Source of the DNA: Zingiber officinale
Taxonomy: Eukaryota; Streptophyta; Magnoliopsida; Zingiberales; Zingiberaceae
NCBI RefSeq assembly: GCF_018446385.1
Contig: NC_056001.1
Location: 6,901,600 to 6,965,599 of the forward strand
Length of the DNA: 64,000 nucleotides
Direction of reading: 5' to 3'
Positions 55,054-64,000 of the stretch are shown here, one piece after another (the first letter of the stretch is position 1; each line of letters opens with the position of its first letter). The position numbers and the translations under genes were made by a program. Under the pieces are notes generated by a model. That model was not told the origin of the DNA. It saw only the letters and a program-made list of their open reading frames with translations, and ran no database searches.

Positions 55054-58000
55054 ATGGCCTTTAGGGTTTGGCCGCTTCTTCTACTGGCGCTCCTCCTCGT
55101 ACTATCGTCGCCGTTCCTCCAAGGTTTGCTTCTTGATGTCCGCGTTCTGCGACCCGTCATGTCCGATTATATATAACTAATGAATTTGCGGAAGCTGTTC
55201 TGCCAACTGCGGCTTCTTCTTGATGCAGTTCTTCCATGCGTGCACGGTTATCGAAAAATATTTCAGCATTCTTTAGTCCCTAATTCATTTGTTCTCCTTG
55301 ATAATTGGATCTTCTAGGCCTTCGTAAAAAGTTGATTTTTATTTATCTACATAGAGGAAGAGGATCGACGTAGATTTAGATACAATAGTATTATAATTAC
55401 TAAACTGCATGATAAACGACATAATGATGTATATATATTAGTAAGTAGATTAGGATGGTAGCTAGTTAAAGGTGTTTATCATTCTTCAGACGAACGTTAA
55501 AAACCACATGCGAGCAATATCTGCTTTACCTTGTGCGACTCATTTTCTCTCTTTCTCAATAAATAGAAATTATAGTACTAATAACTTCTCGGTCAATTTT
55601 AGAAATTGTTGTCTTCTCTGCTGCCCAAGGTTAGCCACCAAGCCACAGTGTCTATGTACTTTTTTTAGATATTATTCAGCAGTGGATGATACATTTTATG
55701 TTGCGTTTATTTGACAAATTAATCCCCGCTTTTAATAATGACTTACATCTTGCCAGCTTATTGTATTTTTTAGCAACTTTTTGGTTGCTCTTCAAGGCTA
55801 AAGCAACTAATAAGAAAGTCATAAAGAGCAACCATTGTTTTGACCACTATCTATTGACTTTAAGTCCCGGTAGTTGTTAGATGCCAATCAGATGAGGATG
55901 CTGCCTCAACCAAAGTAGCTGAAGGAAGTGATGGCGATATAGCTGGTGATGATACACAAGTATTCAGTGATGTGGTGCTGGGTCCAGCTTCTGGAGTCCA
56001 TACTGTTTGTGTATTTCCAAAGAATGCTGCTAGATGTAAGTACAATTTCTACAGAGCAAACCCATCAATTCAAATAGAGCTTTTGTAGCTTTTACAGGAG
56101 GCGCATGCACTATTCTTATACAGCTATCTATCCATGCAGTAGTACTAGCAGGAGAAGAAACTGAGCTACTAGTTGGCTTACATAATGAGGGTTAGTGCTT
56201 ACTTCCTTTTAGTACTAGATTATCTGTTCAATCATGTGGATCTTATATTTTGATTTTTATTTTACATAATTCAGAATAGCTTGTATAAAATTCCACCTCC
56301 TGACATTCTCTATGGCACATGCAAGTTTCTGTGACCAACCTTATGCATTGTACTTTCCTTTTAAAGTTAGTTTTACTGACATAACTCAATGAACTAGAAA
56401 ATTAGAGAATTATTACTTCTTTTCATTTTCTGTAAAATAGTGCTTGTATCTTCTGGATTAGGGAATACTGGAGGCTGAATCTTTGATGATGCTAAGTTGT
56501 TTCTTTGCGGTAGAATGATTCTCTTTGCTAGATTCCTAGATATATATATTGAATATTATATTGTTTTTTTTTTTGTAAAACTCTAATCTTTCTTTCCTGA
56601 CACGTTTTCCCCCTCTGTGATTGTTATTAACTCTTTATACAAACAATTGCCCTATGTTGGTCAGCCATAATTATCTTCACTTACATTTACTTCTCTGACT
56701 ATTGGCCAGAAAGCTGAATGTTTATAGGGTGTTGTTTGAATGCATTATTGGTGCTGTAATTTTTTTTTAGTTGTTACAATCTTTGTGCTTCCAATGTATC
56801 CCTCTATATTAATCCTCATAGGCTCATACTTTGTTTTGGTGCTAGCTTCTTGCTAAGCATGGAGGTTCCATGCATTTTTTTTTCCTGTAGATCGTCTTCT
56901 GTTATCTAAATGGATGATATCTTATCATTTCGGCAATCGCAGGCGAATCAATTTTAAATGTGATTGCTGTGCATGCTAGCCTTCATCTTCCATTTGATCA
57001 CCATATGTTTGTGCAGAATCTAACTCTGCAGGTTGGTATTAGTGTATAGGGCCTGATCTTGTTTGTTATTTTGGTGCTTTCTTTTGGGCAGTTACTTGTA
57101 ATCCTTTGGTTATTCACTAAATGTTTTACTAACTGCCCTAATTTCTGGCTTTCATATTAACCTTGTATGTACATTTTACTCAAATTCCTCGACAGATTTC
57201 TATATCCTGCTATGCTGACCATAAGGGAACATGCTTGGAATAGAAGATGGATCACTATATCTAGACTTTCAAATAGATTGGCTACTTTTTCAATTCGCTA
57301 TTATTGTTTGTCGGTAGTTAGTATCCATATTTTACTGGAAGATGCTTACAGTATATTGCAATCCATAGTAAAAAAAAAAGATGATTAACCAGGCTGGGTA
57401 ACGTCGAGCCTGGAATGACCGGCTTGGCCCCATGGAAAATTTCCACTGGCCACTAATGTAATTCGGGAAGCACTTGCGGTGGGCGGCCCAGAAGTCCAGC
57501 ATCCCTTAGTTGTAAGTCCCATTTGGAGGAAAAATCCAAACCAATACGCCGTAGCTGGGAATATTGCAATCGATAGTAGCGTCTAGATGAAGTTGACAAT
57601 ATTGTATCTGATGATATATCATTCAATTTCCTTTTTTTGTTTTACTTAGTTATTATCATGTTCTATATTTTTGGCTCATTACAATTTGCTTCAGATTTTT
57701 CTACTATACATCCCGATCCTAAGCAATTTGAGGTCATGGTGATTTCAAAGTACGTGTCAATTGTGGTATCCATATGTTTATTTTTATGCTAATTCTTACA
57801 AGGACTGAAGTATCATAATCAAGATAATTTTTTAATTAGCCAAATCAGATCTGAATCGTGGGAAACTATTTTGAGGCTTGCATAAGTATCTGTTTGCTTA
57901 CCTTTCTTTGCCCTGGCAGCTCACATGCACAATTAGTAATCTAGATAAATCAATTATTTAACTATTTCTGTGGCTTCTAGATCTTATCGCACAATATGTA

Positions 58001-61000
58001 TGATTAACATGTCAATCATCATAACTCATTTGTGTTGGTTGAATTTAGACCTGTACTTTTGGTGGTTCAAGAAATTATCTGCTTGGTGATGCTATCAACT
58101 GCTTTGATGGTTGTGCATGGATATCTAATTGGGTCATTGTGGGTAACTGATGAGTGGGTCCTTTCTATTGTGGATTCTGTTTAGGCAATCATGCTGTTGA
58201 TTTTTAAAGTTCTCTTTCTCCATTTGATCCATCATTTATTTCTTCAAATATAAATCTTGCTGGTATCCCAATTATGAAATGAAACATGTACATGTCCCTG
58301 TGCGTCATTCAATTTTGCACAAATGATATTGAATTTTGCCAGAATTGCTCCTGCAGGAATTTTATAATGCATCAGTGCCAGTTTCAGCTCAAGCTACCTT
58401 CCCCTATTTATTCGCTGTCAGCAAGTTTTTGCAGGTGGTGCTGCTCTTATGACTGTAAAATTCTTCATCATAACAAGTTCTTTCAGATGCAATTGCCACT
58501 ACACCTATATTATTCTTATATAAATGATTGTTTCTCTTAATGTTGTGTGCACACATATGTTGAAAATAAGTATTACTAATTACTAGAAATATGGAGAAAA
58601 AAAATGAGGGTGGAAACAGAGGGGAGCTTCTCCCAAATCTTTTGTTATCATCACATGCTCTTAGTCCAAATGGAATTTTTCTTTAGACAGTATCATCAAA
58701 GAAATAATAAAAGGAATTTAAGAGGTATGGATACTATTAGTGATATAGACTTGCAAATTGTTTTAGGATCCATATAGTTAACCCCAAGTTAGTTGAAACT
58801 AGCACAGTTTGTTGATGTTGTGCCATGCATCTTAGTTTATTTATTGATATTGATAATCGGCATTATTTGTTATTGTTGCAGCCTGGCTCTTTTGATTTAG
58901 TTGGTTCGGTAGTCTATGAGATTGAACAACAGGCATATCAGAATATTTTCTATAACGGTACCATAGAAGTAGCTGAGGCCGGTGGTTTTCTAAGTGTTGA
59001 GTCAATATTTCTTGTGGCCCTTGGTCTTGCTCTCATTGGACTTCTGGGGTTGTGGGCATATGGTCAAATTCGACAATTCTCAAAGGTACCTTTTAACTAA
59101 TTTCTTATTTATTGATGGTGTATGCTATTTGGGTGCATCCACACAGCATAGATTCGTCTAGTGTATTATTCTAGATGCAGGATTATGTTATCTTTCAGTC
59201 TTTTCTTCCTGGAGTGTTTGTTTGAGGCTGTTGCAAAGATTCCTCTACATTTTCCTTCCTATTCTCAATTACTAGAAAAAGGGTGGATTAAATTTAGTCA
59301 CCAAGAATTTTGTCTTACCTTTTAATTTTTATGGTTGTTACTAAGAGTTTGAACTCTTAATCATATAAACTTGAACAATCACTTCCTATAGTTTAACTTT
59401 CTATGTTAGTGGCTAGAGGTGTCAAAAAGGTCTTCTGCTAGTAGCTTGATCGAGCATGCCTCAGGCCTTGGTTGTAGCTAGAGGTGTCAAAAGAGTTACA
59501 TCATCCATAGCCTAACTTGGTAGTTGGTACAGCATGAACTGTGCTAGGCATGGCCGTTTAGGGTATTACTTTATTGATTTTGTTTAAAAAAAATGAAAAC
59601 CAAATTGAAATTTGTCAATTAAAAAATAAATACAAATTAACCCGTGACCAATAAACAACTATCCTATTAATATAAATAATAAAAATTATTATAATTTTAT
59701 GCTTATATAGATCAGGAAACATTAAAGGACAATGATGATAAAAACTTACAATAATTGACATTAATTTGTCTATAACACACATATTTAAAATCTTAATGGT
59801 TTAGTTCAGTTTTAATGATTTATACAAGTCAACAAAGTCAAACTAAAAGTGATGGTTTTAGCTAATTTTCAAACTAGACCGAACCTTTTTTTTGGTTTGG
59901 GTTGACTTGGTTTGAAGGGGAGCCTTGGCGCATCAGAAGTTGCTGCCATGGGTTTGAGTTTTAGAAACAATCTTTTGCAAAGCAAGGTTAAACTTTATAC
60001 AATATACCCTTTTCTGTGACCCTGCATTAGCAGAACTTTGTGCACCAGGCTGTCCTTTGTTTTTTGGTTGGCTTGGTTTAATCAATTTTGGGTTATAGAT
60101 TCCCACGGAGCTTGGCACTGGATTGAGCCTGTCAAAACTTACAAGCTTAGTCTGGCTAATATTTTTTTTTAATATTTGATAAACTTACCATGGTTTAATA
60201 ATCATTCTTACTTTTTTGAATCAGTTAGATTTTTTTTATCAAATTCAAATACCGTTAACAATTTTAAATATTAAAATAAGAAACAGGCTCAGTGGGTCTG
60301 GGCAGACTTAAGGTCCCAGACTCATGCTAGGTCGGCCCCTTGGGTAATTTGGGCCATTTCGAGTTCGTCATGGTCTGCAATGGGCTGGGCTGTGCAGGTC
60401 TAGGAGCTTATAAGTTGTTTTAGGAGCTTATAAGTTGTTAGATCTTATTTTTAAAATAAGTTGTTAAAGTGTTTGGGTGAACTTATTACAATCAACTTAA
60501 AGGTATTGATGTGTTTGGTATTATAAGATCTTTTTATTAATAAAATTACCAAAAATGATATAATACTATTAATAGAGGATTTTGAGATTTTTATTAATAG
60601 AGGGTTTTGGACGAATTTTTTCACCGGGGGAGAGAAAATTGGAAAGAGGCATTGGCCGAGAAGATGACACAGCGTTGGAAGAAAAGTCGGCGGAGATAAA
60701 AAAATATTAGACTTATAAAAATTTATGGAGGATAAAGTGAGGATTTATGAAATTATATAAGGATATTTTAGAGAAAAAAATTATTAAAATAAGATCTTTT
60801 CTAAAAAAGTAGGGTCTTCCATACTTTTTTAAAAACAGTTTATAAGCTCCAAAATAACTTATTTTGACAGCTTATAAGCTGTTCGAACAAATTTTTACCA
60901 AACAAATTTGAAGAGCTTATAAGATCCAAAACAGCTTATAAGTTGTTTTAGAGAGCTTATAAGCTCAGCCAAACACCCTCTAAGTCATTTTTATTTTTGG

Positions 61001-61883
61001 AAATTGTCTAGTGTTGAGCACATGCTGCTGCATATTATTAGTTTGCCCCCTTTTTTTTTAAAATAGTTTGCAAACTGTGCTCCTTTAGAGCTTCTTCCTC
61101 ATTTCCTCTTTGTACGATTGTTTTCCTTGAGGCTCTCATTCTCAATTCCTGTGTTTTTCCTCCCCAGAAAACGGAAAGATCTCAGAAAGTAGAAGTTGGT
61201 ACTAAAACCACAGACGCTGATATGGACGAGTGGTTACAGGTACTGTATTGTAAGAAAGTTGGCTAACTGCATTTGTATTTCTCTCGAGCTTTATTTTAGG
61301 TTTCATTGGTCAAGATTTAAGAGGGGGAGAGTTTTTTCTGGATGATCAAGAAGATGCTTTTTTGGTAGTTAGATATCAAGAGCATTCCTTGTTCGTTTAC
61401 TAATTTTAAAAGAGCTATACTGATATACTAAAAAGGCAATTGAAAATTGAAGGTAAAAATCTACTCTAAATTGAATCAAATTGTAGTTAGAAGTTAGTTA
61501 GAAATATTGAGAAGCTAAGCTTTAAGTATGAGGTTCATCCAAGTTGGAACTAAAAGAACTAGTTCGCTTCCTTTTTAAAAAAATAGAAATGGGACTCTAA
61601 ATTGATCTAACTTATATTTTTGATCTCTGGTACTCCAAATTTCTTCCTTTTGAAATTTGAGTTGATTTCGAGTCTCTATTATATATTCTTTGGAAAAATT
61701 GTTTTGTTTGAAGTTAGGGGGGGAAAACACTTAGGTGCCTCTTGGTGAACATGGTTAAGAAGAAAATATACTCAAGTGGACTTCACCTCATTTCATTCAT
61801 CTCCTAATGCTGACGTGCATTTCGTTTCTCAGGGAACTGCTTATGCTCGATCATTGTCGAGCAAGCCACAGAAAAAGACGTAA
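55054..61883 (+). CDS. Translocon-associated protein subunit alpha (TRAP-alpha, SSR1)
   Basis: This single-pass ER membrane protein belongs to the TRAP complex next to the Sec61 translocon and assists protein import. Coding exons: 55054-55123, 55874-56035, 56140-56190, 56943-57031, 58357-58434, 58882-59085, 61168-61239, 61833-61883, together 258 residues, the usual plant length. Residues 1 to about 27 form a signal peptide (PLLLLALLLVLSSPFLQ, cleavage near VVRCQ). An acidic luminal stretch follows, then VHTVCVFPKNAAR, the beta-sandwich domain, and three N-glycosylation sequons (Asn120, Asn128, Asn175). The membrane segment is about residues 190-210 (SIFLVALGLALIGLLGLWAY). The cytosolic tail is basic and ends SSKPQKKT after DMDEWLQGTAY, conserved in plants. 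All introns are GT-AG and phases agree. The gene looks intact and functional. Introns carry a SINE-like insertion, an Au-like SINE and a MITE. Confidence 0.94.
57371..57560 (-). mobile_element. SINE-like insertion with 18-bp target duplication
   Basis: ATATTGCAATC(C/G)ATAGTA occurs at 57353-57370 and 57561-57578, bracketing 190 bp. Read on the minus strand the insert ends in a run of nine T, as in T-tailed plant SINEs. The body (GGCTTGGCCCCATGG, GCACTTGCGGTGGGCGGCCC) is unlike the Au-like copies here. It lies in the fourth intron of TRAP-alpha. Confidence 0.75.
59914..60065 (+). mobile_element. Diverged Au-like SINE with target duplication
   Basis: GGGGAGCCTTGGCGCA, TCTTTTGCAAAGCAAGGTTA, GACCCTGCATTAGCAG and TTTGTGCACCAGGCTGTCC follow the copy at 48667. 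GGTTG(A/G)CTTGGTTT flanks it (59900-59913 and 60066-60079). It lies in the sixth intron of TRAP-alpha. Confidence 0.78.
60405..60985. mobile_element. MITE or hAT-like non-autonomous element with AGCTTATAAG repeats
   Basis: AGGAGCTTATAAGTTGTT occurs twice at the left, and AGCTTATAAGATCCAAAACAGC, AGAGAGCTTATAAGCTCAGC and CCAAACACCCTC lie at the right. The inverse of GTTTGGGTGAACTTATTA is also present. The ends are imprecise and no target duplication was assigned. Confidence 0.5.
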
Positions 61884-62990
61884 ACTGCAGTGTCCAAATG
61901 GTTCAGTACACATGTTGTTCAAGCTCAAATAATGGTAGAATGAGGCGGTTCCAGAAAGTTTTCAATAGTAGTTTATCAGCCGGTTCTCTCTTTTATTTCA
62001 GATACTAAGTTTAAATCTTCGGTTTCGAAAAACTGTTTAATTTAGAAACCCGAATTTTGTTGTGACGGCTAGATAGACTTTTTGGTTCTGAATTAACTGC
62101 ATGAGGGTTTTCTTCAAGATCTGTGGCGACTCTTGTCATCTTCCCGTTCTTGCCCAATTCGATGATATCTCCTGCGGCTGTATATTTATCGCACGAGGGT
62201 TCACCATGTGGTTGTTGATAAATTTTCCCATAGATTGGTTCATGTGAAAATTATGCCCCTGATTAAAAATCCCATGTTATCAAAAGACGTACTCTCGTGA
62301 GTTTTCAAGTATATAATTACATCTGATATTTTAAGTATAAAAAATTTAAAAAATAATATAATTTTTTTAAAATTTAATACATTAAATTAGAATTTAGTAT
62401 ATTTTTTATTAAATCGAGCATAATTAAAATATATTAGATTTTTTTTAAATGACGTTGAATTTAAGAGTAATTATATTAAGTAGAAAAAAAATTATGTTCA
62501 ATTTAATAAAAAATATATTCGATTTTAATTTAAAATGTTAAATTTAATAGAAATTATATTCATTTTTACATTATTTGTATCTAAAAAAATATAAGGAATA
62601 ATTTTAATAGAAAATATAATAATATGAAATATCGATTTTAAGAGGAATTATACTCATTTTAGTATATTTTCTATTAAACTGAGTATGATTTTTTTTCCAT
62701 CTCAATTGAATGAAAAATATATTAAATTTTCTTTAAATGATACTCAATTGAATAAAAAATATATTATATTTTCTTTAAATGGTGTTAAATTTAGAATGAA
62801 TTATATTAAAATAAAAAAAATCATGTTGAATTTAATAGAAAATATACTCAATTTTAATATAAAATATTGACTTTAAAAAAAATTATATTCATTTTTAAAT
62901 TTTTCTATACTTTATCGATAAAATAATGGATTTTGCATTACATTCTTCAGGGCACCTTTTAAAGTCTATTCTTTTTTATGCTTATCCTCC
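61884..62990. other. TRAP-alpha 3' region and AT-rich spacer
   Basis: About 61884-62270 is likely the 3' untranslated region. From 62300 to 62930 the sequence is AT-rich with repeated AATTTAATA(G/A)AAAATATA(C/T)T and TTCTTTAAATG(A/G)(T/A)(A/G)TT words in both orientations, probably MITE-derived. No gene is visible. Confidence 0.45.
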
Positions 62991-63002
62991 GCCCCCACCG
63001 GT

Positions 63003-63008
63003 CACGTG
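63003..63008. promoter_or_regulatory. G-box upstream of cyclophilin
   Basis: CACGTG lies about 210 bp before the TATA box, within GGTCACGTGAG. This palindrome is the binding core of plant bZIP and bHLH factors, including stress and light regulators. Function is inferred. Confidence 0.4.
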
Positions 63009-63216
63009 AGAATCATGTGCGTGCGCGAATCTCGCGTTAAAGCTAGAAGCATCCTATGGTTCCATCACCGCCACCTTTTAACCCTGCGGTGGAGTTAGGC
63101 TAACTCCTCTCGTCCTCTCAAACCCTACACTGTCCATGATTTCGACACGCGTTTCTTTTGACGGACTGGATCTTTTCAAAAGAATATCTCCTTCCGGTCG
63201 TCGCCCTCGCCGTTTC

Positions 63217-63226
63217 TTTATAAAAG
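63217..63226 (+). promoter_or_regulatory. TATA box of cyclophilin
   Basis: TTTATAAAAG lies 60 bp before the ATG, which leaves a leader of about 30-35 bases. Confidence 0.65.
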
Positions 63227-63285
63227 ACGAGCCCTAATGATCCGCAAAAAATCAAAGCCTTGGCATCTGCTTTCCCGAGACGACG

Positions 63286-63804
63286 ATGGCGAATCCTCGC
63301 GTTTTCTTCGACATGTCCGTCGGCGGCGCTCCGGTGGGGAAGATCGTGATGGAGCTGTATGCGGACGTGGTGCCGAGGACGGCGGAGAATTTCCGCGCGC
63401 TGTGCACCGGTGAGAAAGGGACGGGGCGCGCTGGGAAGCCGCTCCACTTCAAGGGTTCGAGCTTCCACCGGGTGATCCCAGGATTTATGTGCCAGGGCGG
63501 CGACTTCACTCGCGGCAACGGCACCGGCGGTGAATCCATCTACGGTGAGAAGTTCGCTGATGAGAACTTCGTGAAGAAGCATACTGGCCCCGGTGTGCTC
63601 TCCATGGCGAACGCCGGGAAGAATACCAACGGTTCGCAGTTCTTCATCTGCACCGAGAAGACGGCGTGGCTCGACGGCAAGCATGTAGTCTTCGGTCGCA
63701 TCGTGGAGGGGATGGACGTGGTCAAGGCGATCGAGGCAGTCGGATCCCAGAGCGGCGCCACCAAGAAGCCCGTTGTCATTTCCGACTGCGGCCAGATTTC
63801 TTAG
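63286..63804 (+). CDS. CYP: Cyclophilin A-type peptidyl-prolyl cis-trans isomerase, cytosolic
   Basis: It catalyses cis-trans isomerisation of proline peptide bonds and is the cyclosporin A target. The 172-residue single-exon frame has no targeting peptide, matching plant cytosolic CYP18/CYP19 proteins, which are also usually intronless. It has [15 protein letters not shown] (Arg62, Phe67, Met68, Gln70), NGSQFFICT (Gln118, Phe120), and [10 protein letters not shown] (Trp128, His133), so all the residues known from human CypA are present. The seven-residue plant insertion near positions 48-54 (RAGKPLH) is present and Cys40 is conserved. The ATG follows ACGACG and is the family start. High GC3 contrasts with the AT-rich spacer. 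The antisense frames over it are shadows. It looks intact. Confidence 0.97.
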   Translation: MANPRVFFDMSVGGAPVGKIVMELYADVVPRTAENFRALCTGEKGTGRAGKPLHFKGSSFHRVIPGFMCQGGDFTRGNGTGGESIYGEKFADENFVKKHTGPGVLSMANAGKNTNGSQFFICTEKTAWLDGKHVVFGRIVEGMDVVKAIEAVGSQSGATKKPVVISDCGQIS

Positions 63805-64000
63805 ATGAACATCGTCGTCGTCGTCATCACCCCCTCTTCTCTCTACCGCAACTAGTAGTAACGTTCGATTTCGTTTTCGTCGTGCTGGTAATGATCCGTA
63901 ATAAGGTATGGATCACGGCGGTGGCCGGCGATCTCATCCATTTCCGGATCTGTTTTCTTCCGTGTGTCTTCTTCTGTTCCGTGTTTGTTGAATTTTAGAA
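63805..64000 (+). other. Cyclophilin 3' untranslated region
   Basis: After the TAG come GTCGTCGTCGTC and T-rich sequence without a further frame. The window ends before a clear polyadenylation site. Confidence 0.55.

Noticed and set aside
63118..63684. 188-codon minus-strand frame over cyclophilin
   Set aside because: Shadow frame in high-GC3 coding sequence; the plus strand encodes an unmistakable cyclophilin.
63666..63998. Plus-strand frame of 110 codons overlapping the cyclophilin end
   Set aside because: A different frame of the same GC-rich sequence running into the 3' untranslated region; no homology seen.

Overview
The window is plant nuclear DNA: genes with many GT-AG introns, dense nested LTR retrotransposons, MITEs and SINEs. 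No base identifies the species. The transposon families and overall composition suggest a monocot with a medium-to-large, repeat-rich genome, but that is inference.

Layout. 1-4191 holds spaced exon remnants of an RFWD3-like (RING-coiled coil-WD40) E3 ligase gene that is truncated and carries a stop; it adjoins a CACTA transposon end. 4245-13232 is that CACTA end, split by an 8.4-kb minus-strand Copia-type element with two LTRs and a gag but no visible pol. 13233-22081 is a pile of Copia debris: broken gag fragments, diverged LTRs, a minisatellite, and an apparent solo LTR with a second 2.45-kb solo LTR nested in it. 22082-35008 is another copy of the 2.45-kb LTR, truncated at one end and split by a complete 10.8-kb Ty3/Gypsy element of Tat type (22630-33415). 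That element has 822-bp LTRs, the target duplication TTGAT, gag-protease, reverse transcriptase-RNase H-integrase, a 65-bp tandem repeat and a spliced antisense ORF. 35009-45175 is older debris: a second antisense-ORF relative, a short non-autonomous LTR element, GA-rich stretches, three tandem palindromic units and several hairpin MITEs.

45200-64000 is the gene-bearing part. An 11-exon gene encodes an unrecognised 668-residue, probably nuclear protein (46583-50829). A 3.1-kb foldback element follows (51480-54595). An 8-exon gene encodes the alpha subunit of the translocon-associated protein complex (TRAP-alpha, 55054-61883). An intronless cyclophilin A-type peptidyl-prolyl isomerase closes the window (63286-63804). 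All three are on the plus strand and look intact. SINEs and MITEs sit in their introns and spacers.

The three genes share no obvious pathway; TRAP-alpha acts at the ER translocon and cyclophilin is a cytosolic folding enzyme. The most unusual material is in the transposons: the antisense intron-containing ORF with its own TATA-like site, a strand-switch foldback at the gag-pol junction, a reverse transcriptase active-site substitution, the gag-only element with palindrome-bearing LTRs, the foldback element, and possible capture of RFWD3 exons by the CACTA element.
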